DNA from: CAYLLT01 sp964384465
GTDB lineage: Bacteria; Planctomycetota; Phycisphaerae; UBA1845; PWPN01
Direction of reading: 5' to 3'
Length of the DNA: 31,662 nucleotides
Assembly (NCBI GenBank): GCA_964384465.1
Contig: CAYLLT010000072.1
Location: forward strand, 1 to 31,662
The notes under the pieces were generated by a model. The model was not told the DNA's origin. It searched no databases and saw only the letters and a program-made list of their open reading frames with translations. Positions 17,209-25,527 of this stretch are shown here, in pieces (within the stretch, counting starts at the first letter, position 1; every line of letters begins with the position of its first letter). The translations under genes were made by a program, and so were the position numbers.

Positions 17209-18008
17209 TGCCGCCCGTGATCATCGATGCCTACGCACACTGCGGTCGGACGCGCCATCTGCCGTTCGAGGCCCTCGATGCCCAGGCGCGAGCGGCTGGG
17301 ATCGACGCGTGCCTCCTCGTGCAGCACATGGGCGAGTTCGACAACAGTTACCTGGCTTCGATCGTTCGCGGCGGCGAAGGACGCTACGGCGCGATCGGTC
17401 TGGTCGATACTCGCAAGCCGGACGCCGCTCGACATCTGGAGACGCTCTTGACTGGTGAAGCGGATGAAGCCGCCGGCGTGCGATTCCTGGGGGCGCGCAT
17501 GACGGCGGAGATGATCGCCGAATCTCTCCCATGCATCGAAGTGTTGAACAAGCATCGCTCGACATTGATCGCGCATCTGCCCACGGGCATCGGCGTTCAC
17601 TTGGAATTGCTCGAGCAACTGGCACGGGACTTCCCCGGACTGCTGCTTTACATCCCGCACATGGGCTGGCCCACGGGGGATGCGCAACCCACGCCGCAAT
17701 GGCACGCAGCCGTTCGGGCGTTGCGATCGCATCCGAGGATTGTGTTCGGCCTGTCGGGCATGTATCACTTCTCGGCAGAGCCATTTCCGCATCGGGACGT
17801 CTGGCCGCGCGTGCGGGAGCTGGTCGCTACGGTCGGGGCGGATCGAATGATCTGGGCCAGTGATTTCCCGTTGCTGTTACAAACCGAGAGCCTGGCGGAT
17901 AGCGTGAAGCTGTTCGCTGAAGGATCGCTGATCCCCGACGCGAACGAGCGCGAAGCGATCCTCGGCGGGACGGCGTTTCGCTGCTGGGGATTGGGACCCT
18001 CATCATGA
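17208..18008 (+). CDS. Amidohydrolase family 2 protein with altered first metal site
   Basis: The upstream part of this frame is a shadow of the aldolase gene. The likely start is the GTG at 17208, which overlaps the aldolase stop by one base (TAGTG) with GGGAG just upstream, or the GTG at 17217 with better spacing. The product has about 266 residues and a TIM-barrel pattern: I-D-A-Y-A-H-C near the N-terminus, then I-A-H-L-P, L-Y-I-P-H-M-G-W-P and W-A-S-D-F-P. In the family the first strand carries H-x-H; here it is Y-A-H, so one metal ligand is replaced. It may hydrolyse a lactone or act as a (de)carboxylase/hydratase on a sugar acid, as relatives in such operons do. Its stop overlaps the next start (ATGA). 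Confidence 0.7.
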   Translation: MPPVIIDAYAHCGRTRHLPFEALDAQARAAGIDACLLVQHMGEFDNSYLASIVRGGEGRYGAIGLVDTRKPDAARHLETLLTGEADEAAGVRFLGARMTAEMIAESLPCIEVLNKHRSTLIAHLPTGIGVHLELLEQLARDFPGLLLYIPHMGWPTGDAQPTPQWHAAVRALRSHPRIVFGLSGMYHFSAEPFPHRDVWPRVRELVATVGADRMIWASDFPLLLQTESLADSVKLFAEGSLIPDANEREAILGGTAFRCWGLGPSS

Positions 18009-19177
18009 AGATCACCAAAGTTCATACGCGCCTGATCGGCTTGGGGTTCCGCAATAGCATCGTGGTTGAGATCCACACGGACGAGGGTCTCGTCGGCCTG
18101 GGCGAGACCGTGCTCAAACGCCGTTCCAGAACCATCCAGACAAACCTGGAGGAACTGTCAAGGTATCTGGTCGGCCTCGATCCTTTGCGCATCGAAGACC
18201 ATCAGGAAAAAATGTATCGCGACTCCTTCTGGGTCGGCGGTCCGATGCACGCCACCGCGATCAGCGCGATCGATGCGGCATTGTGGGACCTGCAGGGCAA
18301 ATCGCTCGGCGTACCGGTCTGGCGGCTGCTGGGCGGGCCGACCCGCGATCAGATCCCGGTGTACTGCCACTGCCCGGCGGGCGAGACACCCGAAGCGTTC
18401 GCCGAGAACCTCAAACGTTGCCGATCCTGGGGCTTTCACGCCGCCAAGACCACGCTGCCGGTGTTCTACGGCCAGTCGTCGTCGTCCGGCTACTCGGGCG
18501 CTCCGGGCGCTATTCATCGCTCGCTACGGGAGACCGAGTGGTTCACGACCTCCACAATCGAGCGCATCGCCGAGTTCTTCGCCGTCGGGCGGACAGCCGT
18601 CGGCAGGGACTTCGAAATCGCCGTCGATTGTCACGGACGGCTCAGTCCCGCCAACGCGGTCCGGCTCTGCGAGGCCCTCGAACCCTACAAGCTGCTGTTC
18701 ATCGAGGAGCCCATACCGCCCGAAGACCCCGCGGCGTTGCGCGACGTTACCGCGCGAAGCCAGACGCCGATCGCCGCGGGCGAGCGTTGGGCGACGATCT
18801 ACGGATTCAAGCCCTATCTCGAAACGCGAAGCGTATCCATCCTGCAACCGGACGTGGCCAACTGCGGCGGGATCACCGCGGCCAAGAAAATCGCCGCGCT
18901 GGCGGAGGCGTGCTATGTGCCGATCTGCCCGCACAATCCGAACGGTCCGATCGCCACCGCCATGGCCGCCCATCTTCTGGCGGCCATTCCCAACGGCTTC
19001 ATGCTGGAGATGATCGGCTCGCCGCAGGACCTTGAGCTCCACGCGAAACTGGTCAAAACGCCGCTGATGCCGACGGCGGGCATGATCCCGCTCCCCGACG
19101 GCCCGGGCCTGGGGATGGAGCTGATCCCCGACGCGGAAAAGGCGTTGCCCTACCAACCCTTCCAAGGATGGCGCTGA
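18005..19177 (+). CDS. Enolase-superfamily acid-sugar dehydratase (DgoD-like)
   Basis: The start overlaps the previous stop as ATGA. The 390-residue product has the N-terminal capping domain and C-terminal barrel of the mandelate racemase/muconate lactonising group. It shows the features of the galactonate/mannonate dehydratase branch: D208 and H210 in V-D-C-H-G-R, E234/E235 in I-E-E-P, E260 in G-E-R-W, and H310 in P-H-N-P-N-G-P. Asp/Glu/Glu bind magnesium and the two His act as acid/base. The reaction would remove water from an aldonate, giving a 2-keto-3-deoxy acid that the operon's aldolase can split. Which aldonate is used cannot be told. Confidence 0.85.
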   Translation: MKITKVHTRLIGLGFRNSIVVEIHTDEGLVGLGETVLKRRSRTIQTNLEELSRYLVGLDPLRIEDHQEKMYRDSFWVGGPMHATAISAIDAALWDLQGKSLGVPVWRLLGGPTRDQIPVYCHCPAGETPEAFAENLKRCRSWGFHAAKTTLPVFYGQSSSSGYSGAPGAIHRSLRETEWFTTSTIERIAEFFAVGRTAVGRDFEIAVDCHGRLSPANAVRLCEALEPYKLLFIEEPIPPEDPAALRDVTARSQTPIAAGERWATIYGFKPYLETRSVSILQPDVANCGGITAAKKIAALAEACYVPICPHNPNGPIATAMAAHLLAAIPNGFMLEMIGSPQDLELHAKLVKTPLMPTAGMIPLPDGPGLGMELIPDAEKALPYQPFQGWR

Positions 19178-19178
19178 C

Positions 19179-20153
19179 ATGCCGGCTACGCGGATCGCGA
19201 TCGTGGGATACGGAGTCGTCGCCGACATTCACGCCCGGGTCATCCGATCCATTCCCAACGTCGAGCTGGTGGCGGTGATCGGTCCGCGCGATGAGCCGGC
19301 GAGGCACTTCGCCGAGCGACATGGCATTCGGGGCGTTTTCAACGATCTGGCGCAAGCTCTACATGCTGCGCGGCCGTATGCCGTAATCGTCGCCTCCCCG
19401 ACCGATCTTCATCTGGCTCACGCCCGGCGGGCCATCGAGGCAGGCGTGCACGCGCTGATCGAATTTCCGCTCGTGGCTCCGCGTGAAGAATTGGAGGCCC
19501 TCTTCGCCGATGCGGCTCGCCGCAACCTGATCCTGGCCGTCGCACACACCAGTCGATTCATCTGGTCGTTCGAACGCGCTCGGACCATCCTGCAAAGTGG
19601 GCGGCTTGGAGGAGTCAAAGCGGCCAACTTCGTCCGCATGATGAACCGTCCCGCCGGGACCGGAGCGGATGGCGCCAGCCGGACTTGGAACGACGATGTG
19701 CTGCTCCACCATGCCTGCCATGTTCTGGACGTCTACCGCTTCTGGTTTGGTGATCGGATTATCCTGATCGGAGCCGTTTCACCAGGGGAGGATGCGGGGC
19801 GCCGCAATGTCGGTCTGCTGCTGGCGGGGCCGGAACATCAGCCTCTTTGTGCGCTGCTTTCGTATGATGCCCCATCGCCGATGCTCCACGTTCACCTGGT
19901 GGCATGCAACGGCGAGCTCCGCATCGACGGCTTCTCCCGGCTCAGCGTTTGTGGTGAAGAGGATGCATCAAACCGACCTGATGACGAAGAGGGGGGCTAT
20001 CACGAAGCCATCGGCAAGCAGGACCGTGCATTTATGGACGCAGTGCGAGGGCGGAACGACTTCTCCGTTGCACCGGCGGAGACGATTGCATTGAGCGATC
20101 TGACGAGCCAGGCCTGTGCGAGTTGTCGCGCCGCGTCGAGTTCACTCCAATGA
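19179..20153 (+). CDS. Gfo/Idh/MocA oxidoreductase lacking the E-K-P lysine
   Basis: It starts one base after the dehydratase stop, so it is operonic. The 324-residue product has an N-terminal Rossmann fold (I-A-I-V-G-Y-G-V-V-A) and the family's C-terminal alpha/beta domain. The motif that is normally E-K-P reads E-F-P at residues 95-97, so the conserved Lys that contacts NAD(P) and substrate is Phe. It may be a specialised dehydrogenase or have lost activity; its place at the end of the acid-sugar operon points to a sugar or sugar acid. Confidence 0.8.
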   Translation: MPATRIAIVGYGVVADIHARVIRSIPNVELVAVIGPRDEPARHFAERHGIRGVFNDLAQALHAARPYAVIVASPTDLHLAHARRAIEAGVHALIEFPLVAPREELEALFADAARRNLILAVAHTSRFIWSFERARTILQSGRLGGVKAANFVRMMNRPAGTGADGASRTWNDDVLLHHACHVLDVYRFWFGDRIILIGAVSPGEDAGRRNVGLLLAGPEHQPLCALLSYDAPSPMLHVHLVACNGELRIDGFSRLSVCGEEDASNRPDDEEGGYHEAIGKQDRAFMDAVRGRNDFSVAPAETIALSDLTSQACASCRAASSSLQ

Positions 20154-20192
20154 GACGACTCCGAAGCACAGAGGTCAACCGACGGATCGAGA

Positions 20193-21914
20193 TCATTTCC
20201 ACTGCGGCGTGAAGCTGATGGTGTCGAGCCAGTAGGTCGCCACGCCGCCCGTCGGAGCGATCGACAGGGTGTAGCCCTCGATGGGCGTGCCGTCAAACGG
20301 ACAGTCCAGCTTGTATTCCTTCCATTCGGTTCCGACCTCCGCGTCCATGGTGTAAACCGGCGGCTTGATATTCTCAAAAGCGATATCGGGTGAGTCGGGT
20401 TGCTGGCGACGCAGGATATCGACGATACGCATATGCCACCCGGCGGGCGCCGAAGCGTGCACGCTCACGCGCACCGTAGTGGGGTTCCCCGCACGCATCC
20501 CTAGCGTCAACTGATGGCTGTGCCCGGGAATGTGGCCAAGCTTCAGATTGACGGTCCCGGTCGCGCGCAGGCTTTGCTCGCCCGCCTGTTTCATCTCTTT
20601 GTCGATAACGCCGGGCGCCGGCTCGCCGTGGCGGCTGATGAATTGCATCTCCGCGGCGGAAAAATCCGCCACCAGCGAGGTGTTGAGGTTGAGCTTGTCC
20701 AGTCTGGTGATTTTCAACTGCTCCGGCTTCACGGTGATCGGTTCTGTGGAAGTGATTACATCGCGATCGTCGGTGAGATTGCCGTAGACAAGCATCTCCA
20801 GTCCGTGCTCGGGTACGGGAATGACCGCTCTGGCGGTATTGCCGGTGATCTTTGCCGCGATCGCATGGTGATAGCGGAAGAGCCAGCCATCATGCCATGG
20901 GCGCGTGCGTCCGTAGGCGACGAGCAGTTCGGCCTTCTTCGCCGGATTGTCACCGGTCCAATTCCAACTCGCCGCCAGGTTGCCGTCTTCGTTCTTCACT
21001 TCCAACGCGGAGGGCTGGTTATACGGCTTGCGGGTTTTCATCAGATAGATATCGAACCAGTCGATCAACTCCTGGTCCACGTTTTCTGGGAAGGCATGAT
21101 ACCAGTTCGGCGCGATGGCCAGCCGCTTCTCGCCGATGGAATCCTGATAGGTCTTGATGGCCGCTGGCAAGTGCATCCAATGGTCGTCAGAGGCCACCGC
21201 CCATAAGAACGGAACAGCCTTGCGCTTCAACCGCCACGCCGGGTCGATGGTGCCGGACCAGATGCCAACCTCGTCGGTCGTGCGGAGTTGTGTAAACTGC
21301 GGGTAGTTGGTGCCCAACTTATGCTCGCCGGAGGTGAAGAAGGACAGACCGGCCTTCACCCGCGGGTCGGCGCCTGCGATCAGCGTGGCGAAGAACCCTC
21401 CGTAGGAACTGCCGCCTACGCCGATGCGCGTGCCGTCCACTTCCGGGCGCTCTGTGAGCAGCGTAATGCCGCGCATTTGCGCCACCGCCAGATGAGCCAT
21501 GTTGCCATCTTCCGGCCGTTCGGTGGTGAAGCGCACAAACGAATTGTAAATGTCATGCGGCAGCGTCACGTTAATGCACATATACCCCTTCGGCCCCCAG
21601 GTGAGCGGCCAGTATGTATCGGCTTCATACATGCCGCCCTGGCTCCAGTAGATGGCGGGCAAATTCTTCCCGCCTTTCGGGTAGGCCAGCACGGCAAAAA
21701 TGCGCACCGGCTTGCCCTGGTATACCTCCGCAGTGTATTCGAGCTTCTCGATCACCAGCCCTTTCTCCTCGCGAGAGTCGATCAGCTTCACGTCCAGTGG
21801 ATCGTGATAGATCTTGTCGAAGTTGAACAACGGATCGTCCACATTCCGCTCGCTGACGGTAGGGCCGAGCAGGCAGAGGCCGACCAGTAACGATAAAACC
21901 AGCCTAATATTCAC
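20193..21914 (-). CDS. Secreted alpha/beta hydrolase with beta-rich C-terminus
   Basis: The start is the GTG at 21914, with GGAG eight bases upstream; it gives a signal peptide (V-N-I-R-L-V-L-S-L-L-V-G-L-C-L-L-G-P). The frame is open to 22061, but that part lacks a leader and a ribosome site. The 573-residue product carries G-G-S-S-Y-G-G as nucleophile elbow, A-S-D-D-H-W and N-W-Y-H-A-F as the likely acid and His, and resembles prolyl-oligopeptidase/acetyl-xylan-esterase-type hydrolases. From about residue 330 on there is a beta-sandwich (P-W-H-D-G-W-L-F-R-Y) and then a carbohydrate-binding-like region to the end. It converges on the operon, ending 39 nt after it. Removing ester groups from polysaccharide is plausible but not shown. 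Confidence 0.75.
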   Translation of the reverse strand: MNIRLVLSLLVGLCLLGPTVSERNVDDPLFNFDKIYHDPLDVKLIDSREEKGLVIEKLEYTAEVYQGKPVRIFAVLAYPKGGKNLPAIYWSQGGMYEADTYWPLTWGPKGYMCINVTLPHDIYNSFVRFTTERPEDGNMAHLAVAQMRGITLLTERPEVDGTRIGVGGSSYGGFFATLIAGADPRVKAGLSFFTSGEHKLGTNYPQFTQLRTTDEVGIWSGTIDPAWRLKRKAVPFLWAVASDDHWMHLPAAIKTYQDSIGEKRLAIAPNWYHAFPENVDQELIDWFDIYLMKTRKPYNQPSALEVKNEDGNLAASWNWTGDNPAKKAELLVAYGRTRPWHDGWLFRYHHAIAAKITGNTARAVIPVPEHGLEMLVYGNLTDDRDVITSTEPITVKPEQLKITRLDKLNLNTSLVADFSAAEMQFISRHGEPAPGVIDKEMKQAGEQSLRATGTVNLKLGHIPGHSHQLTLGMRAGNPTTVRVSVHASAPAGWHMRIVDILRRQQPDSPDIAFENIKPPVYTMDAEVGTEWKEYKLDCPFDGTPIEGYTLSIAPTGGVATYWLDTISFTPQWK

Positions 21915-22326
21915 GATCAATTCTCCTTGCTCACAGGCATTCTCCAATGCTTCGCGCGGAATTCTTAGGCCTATTACGCCATCCTTGATGACCGAGGCGG
22001 CCAGTTCATCGTGATCGATGTCGGCGAGTCCGAAGATGTCCGAACTCGAATCGAGTACCACGACCGGGCAACTTGCTGGTCGTACAACCGGCAGGGCATT
22101 ATCTGCTATGCTGCCCTTTACATGCCAGGATCAACCCAATCGCAGCGGTGTGTAATCGAAGGGGAACTTTGCGAACGGTTCGCTCCCGCTTGCGGTATCC
22201 GCTGAATGGAGCCACGGGGGTTGCGGCTCGCAAACGCCTGTGAGTTTTTGGCAAACCGCCAGATGGAGTTTGCCAAATTATTGAAATGAAAATGGTTAGG
22301 AGAGATAGAGGGAAAGGCTGGCATGA
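21915..22326. other. Gene-free stretch
   Basis: About 410 nt between the esterase start and the glycosidase fragment. An open frame continues antisense to 22061 without any recognised product. An inverted repeat lies at 22247-22277, and no promoter stands out. Confidence 0.5.
22247..22277. repeat. Inverted repeat TTTGGCAAAC
   Basis: Perfect 10-nt arms TTTGGCAAAC/GTTTGCCAAA with an 11-nt loop. No T-tract follows on either strand, so it could be an operator or repeat rather than a terminator. Confidence 0.5.
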
Positions 22327-22593
22327 AACGTTGCAAGTCCAAGCGCCTCGCCCCGGCAAAGACGATGGACCGTACACGTGCGACCCGACGGCGACATCGC
22401 AATTGACCCGCATACGCTGCCGTTTGCCTCGCAGTTGGCGATTAAGGGGCTCAAGCTGCGCGGACGGTCGGCCGACGTGCGGATCGACGGCAATCAATAC
22501 GAGGTCCGCGCGGCCGATCAGAGTATTCGATCGACCATTGGAAAGGCGGTCGTGATCTCGGCGAAGGACGGTAAGCTTCGACCGGCAGAGTGA
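22327..22593 (+). pseudogene. C-terminal fragment of a glycosidase-like protein
   Basis: The frame is open from 22327 and ends at a stop at 22593. It reads R-R-W-T-V-H-V-R-P-D-G-D-I-A-I-D-P, then L-K-L-R-G-R-S-A-D-V-R-I-D-G and a beta-rich end. This resembles the C-terminal beta-sandwich of six-hairpin glycosidases such as GH63/GH65-type proteins, judged from memory of the family. No catalytic domain precedes it, and there is a stop upstream at 22324-22326, so only the 3' end remains. Confidence 0.4.
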
Positions 22594-22646
22594 AGCACGT
22601 CCGAGCGCCGCCGAGGCGTGGGCGATCCAGAGGCCGATTCATGAGT

Positions 22647-22760
22647 TTACAGAGTGGGGCCAAGATCCTCGCCGTGTTCCTGTTGACGACGGGCGCCGCC
22701 AAGGGCGAGCCCGGCCAGGCCGACCAGAGGCGGAGCGGGAAAGGGAATGAACCCCGGACG
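22647..22760 (-). pseudogene. PEP-CTERM-like tail fragment
   Basis: The minus strand encodes G-F-I-P-F-P-A-P-P-L-V-G-L-A-G-L-A-L-G-G-A-R-R-Q-Q, ending at a stop 11 codons later. A Pro-rich start, a hydrophobic helix and Arg-Arg match the exosortase sorting tail form. What lies upstream is not recognisable, so it is probably the 3' end of a lost surface protein gene. The + strand shows no better alternative. Confidence 0.4.
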
Positions 22761-22926
22761 ATGTAACAATGGGACCGAAATCTCGAACCACCCCATCCTA
22801 GCCAGGTGCAACCCACCACACCGGACAACCGCGAGAGAGACATCGAGAACAGGCAGGTCTCCTGGCGGAATTCCCAGTCTGTCCGCTACCCCTAGCATTG
22901 CCGATTGTATCGTGGGTGGGAACCGA

Positions 22927-23050
22927 CTACGCGTAACTCCGCCAAACATCGTTCGGCGTATCGCCCAAGATCATCTTTACCGTCAACTCGTTGGCTTCTG
23001 CCTCCGCTGCATAGCTCGCCGTCGTCTTGCGGATGGCGTTGATGATGATT
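22927..23050 (-). pseudogene. Decayed tyrosine recombinase (integrase) C-terminus
   Basis: The minus strand reads A-I-R-K-T-T-A-S-Y-A-A-E-A-E-A-N-E-L-T-V-K-M-I-L-G-D, then V-W-R-S-Y-A and a stop. This follows the phage integrase pattern H-x-L-R-x-T-x-A-T...L-G-H...Y. The Arg and terminal Tyr are kept, but the first His is Asn (N-A-I-R) and L-G-H is L-G-D. The N-terminal part is absent. A past mobile element is implied. Confidence 0.45.
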
Positions 23051-23140
23051 GCAGCCGGGATTTGCAAAGCAGTCACAGGAACTGATATGGTTTGTGGGGA
23101 AAGATCGTGATTCGAGTAACTCAAACATGGGAGGCTTCGC

Positions 23141-23554
23141 ATGATGAAGCGAATCTTTCTGGCAGTGGTTGCGGTGTTTGTGGCGTGGTCGGTGCTGGAC
23201 TTTCTCATCCACGGATTCATTCTCGCTCAGACGTACAAGGAAACGGCGTCACTGTGGCGGCCGATGGAGCAGATGAAGATGGGATTGATGCGCGTGGTGG
23301 TGCTTATTGCGTCGGCGGTGTTCGTGTGTCTGTATGCGTTCTTCGTGGGGAAGAAGAGCGTCGCCACAGCGGTAAAATTCGGGGTGTTGTTCGGGCTGGG
23401 GGCGGGAATCTCAATGGGATACGGCACGTACGCCGTGCAGCCGATTCCCTACAAGATCGCCATTACATGGTTTCTCGGCACACTCGTCGAAACGACTGTG
23501 GCCGGGCTGTTGACGGGCTTGATCGTCAGAGAGCCTACAGCCCCAGCGTCCTGA
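23141..23554 (+). CDS. Small four-helix membrane protein of unknown function
   Basis: The ATG at 23141 follows GGGAGG with six bases spacing. The 137-residue product has four hydrophobic segments (about 5-27, 49-69, 78-98, 107-128) and a short loop with K-E-T-A-S-L-W-R-P between the first two. No enzyme motif is seen; the family is not recognised. It converges with the next gene, with only seven bases between. Confidence 0.7.
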   Translation: MMKRIFLAVVAVFVAWSVLDFLIHGFILAQTYKETASLWRPMEQMKMGLMRVVVLIASAVFVCLYAFFVGKKSVATAVKFGVLFGLGAGISMGYGTYAVQPIPYKIAITWFLGTLVETTVAGLLTGLIVREPTAPAS

Positions 23555-23561
23555 TCGATAC

Positions 23562-24263
23562 TCATGATTCTTTTTTGTCTCGATCATCTCTTCTGATCGC
23601 TTCCATCCGCTCGAAGTTCTTGAATTTCTGAATGGCGAACTCCGTGCAGTTCGCCGTCCCCTGAGCCGAGTCCTTCATCGCGCCTGCCAATGCGGCCATC
23701 ACTCCATTCCATGATCGGAGGCACTCGATCAGCTTGTCCTCGTCGTGGTGCTCAGCATATTGCGTGTCGTCACGGATCTCGGTGACGACGCCCTGCGCCT
23801 TGGCGAACTCGGCGAGAGCCACCATACGCTTGTGTGTTGTGACGAAGTTCTCGATCCCGGTTTCACTGGCGTACTGCGTGGTGCAGCCTCCTTTCCATCT
23901 CCAGCCGCGCGAACATCCGCTCGGACCGCCGTTGATCGCTTGGGGTTTGTGCTTGGCGAATCCGAAAGTGGCGTTGCTGGCACCTTCGCCCGGAACGCAC
24001 GAAAAGGCAATTGCCTCGCGCGCATAAACCTCGAAACCTCCATTGCTCTCCTTCGACCATTGGAGGCCACCCACGAGCAGGGACCGGGTCTCGCCCACCG
24101 GATAGGTGGCGTAATTAGCGCTGGGGCCGGTGAAGTGTGTGATCGGCGTGATATCTGTGAATCCGAGTTCAGCCGCATGATCGGCGATTCGCTGAAGAAT
24201 CGCCTGCATCTGGTCGGCCGTACCGGACTTGGCGTACATGGTCCAATGGATGTCGATGCTCAT
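23562..24263 (-). CDS. Hypothetical protein, 233 residues
   Basis: The start is the ATG at 24263, with GAGG five bases upstream. The frame extends upstream to 24347, but without a ribosome site. It opens S-I-D-I-H-W-T-M-Y-A-K and has a central C-S-R-G-W-R-W-K-G-G-C segment, with no signal peptide and no membrane segment. I do not recognise the family. Cys pairs and mixed alpha/beta composition suggest a cytoplasmic soluble protein. Confidence 0.6.
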   Translation of the reverse strand: MSIDIHWTMYAKSGTADQMQAILQRIADHAAELGFTDITPITHFTGPSANYATYPVGETRSLLVGGLQWSKESNGGFEVYAREAIAFSCVPGEGASNATFGFAKHKPQAINGGPSGCSRGWRWKGGCTTQYASETGIENFVTTHKRMVALAEFAKAQGVVTEIRDDTQYAEHHDEDKLIECLRSWNGVMAALAGAMKDSAQGTANCTEFAIQKFKNFERMEAIRRDDRDKKES

Positions 24264-24562
24264 ATCAACCTCATTGGAGACGAGGCTGATCATTCTACAC
24301 TGTGAGTCAGCATCGCGCAACCGGCCCGAGCAGAATACTCGGCACATCCTCGGCTGTGGGCTTTGGTAGATCTCGAATTGCTCTCACTTTAGCTCCAGAA
24401 CGGGCGTCTCCCCTGAACGTAGGTCATGGGAAGTGCTGTCGAGCCGGCACGCGGCCGTCCTCGAACTGTTTTACACATTGTGCTGGAAACTGAAGCGCCG
24501 ATGGGGTCAGTATGGTGGTCGGTCGCCCCTGCTAATGTCTTGCGGTAATTAGGTGGTTTTTG

Positions 24563-24592
24563 TTGACAAAAAGGTCCGTAAGCGGCTAAGGT
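24563..24592 (+). promoter_or_regulatory. Possible sigma-70-type promoter of the PEP-CTERM gene
   Basis: A perfect -35 TTGACA (24563-24568) is followed after 18 nt by a weak -10 TAAGGT (24587-24592). The AGGAGG ribosome site lies about 45 nt downstream. The stretch from 24264 to 24562 before it holds no other recognisable element. Confidence 0.45.
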
Positions 24593-24647
24593 GTCCTTGC
24601 TTGAGGTACCCCGCCGCCGAGCGCGTGGGTTTCAGGAGGAGAAAAAC

Positions 24648-25496
24648 GTGACAGTGCTGGGGAAAAGCATCCGCGTTGTGACCATGTCCGTTCTTGTGCT
24701 TGGGCTGGTGCGAACCAGCACAGGGACTCCTTTACTGGGTAGCGGGTTTTCGGGGCCTTCCGGCGCAGTGCTGTACGACGTGGATCCTTTTAGCGGATCG
24801 GCCGGTAATCCGCGTTCTACGGGAATTGACAATCTTGTAGGGATCGCCCTCTCCAATGGGACGCTCTACGGTTTGAACAACAGCGCCGCCGCCACGGATG
24901 CCAATTCGTTATTCGTCATCAACCGAGCCACCGGTCAGTCACAACAGATCGGCGCGACGGGGCTGGCCAATATCAGCGAGGGTGACCTGGCGTCCGATCC
25001 AACGACCGGCGTTCTCTACGGCATGTACGACGTGCAGGCGGGAGCGCGGAAGCTGTTCACCATGAATACGAGCACCGCCGCAGCCACACCGCTTCCCAGC
25101 TCGCTGGCCGGCGATCCGTCGGCCATGGCCTTCAACACATCGGGAACACTCTTCGTGCTGGATACGGGATTGCAGCGCCTCGTGACCGTGAACAAGACGA
25201 CGGGGGCTACGCTGAGCAGCGTCGCATTGAGCGCGGCATTGGGCGCGACCGCCGGGATGTCTTTCGATCCTGCGTCCGGAGCACTTTATGTGGCGGACGG
25301 GGAGAGTGGTGGGACCGACCGGTTGTACACGCTGAACACCACCACCGGAGTCTTGAGCGAGATCGGCTCGACGGGCCTGGCCAACGGACTGGCGGGTCTG
25401 TCGTTCGTTCCGGAGCCGTCGAGCTTGCTGCTGTTGATGTTGGGCGCGGGCGCGGTCTTGGCGCGACGACGTTCGGTTGTAACATCGACACGATGA
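24648..25496 (+). CDS. PEP-CTERM sorted propeller-like surface protein
   Basis: The GTG at 24648 has AGGAGG eight bases upstream; the frame before it is not coding. The 282-residue product has a signal segment (V-V-T-M-S-V-L-V-L-G-L-V), then blade-like repeats (T-L-Y-G-L-N, V-L-Y-G-M-Y, A-L-Y-V-A-D-G) of a DUF4394-like beta-propeller, and ends F-V-P-E-P-S-S-L-L-L-L-M-L-G-A-G-A-V-L-A-R-R-R. That tail is a textbook PEP-CTERM signal, cut by exosortase for surface or EPS export. The next gene starts 31 nt downstream, perhaps in one operon. Exosortase is not in the window. Confidence 0.85.
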   Translation: MTVLGKSIRVVTMSVLVLGLVRTSTGTPLLGSGFSGPSGAVLYDVDPFSGSAGNPRSTGIDNLVGIALSNGTLYGLNNSAAATDANSLFVINRATGQSQQIGATGLANISEGDLASDPTTGVLYGMYDVQAGARKLFTMNTSTAAATPLPSSLAGDPSAMAFNTSGTLFVLDTGLQRLVTVNKTTGATLSSVALSAALGATAGMSFDPASGALYVADGESGGTDRLYTLNTTTGVLSEIGSTGLANGLAGLSFVPEPSSLLLLMLGAGAVLARRRSVVTSTR

Positions 25497-25527
25497 CGAG
25501 AATATGAGCTGAACTGCAAGGGGTCCA

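Noticed and set aside
21915..22061. Upstream extension of the secreted alpha/beta hydrolase
   Set aside because: The extension has no ribosome site and would bury the signal peptide; the GTG at 21914 has GGAG at good spacing.
24499..24512. GGGGTCAG sequence resembling a half REP element
   Set aside because: No matching inverted arm or loop nearby, so likely chance.
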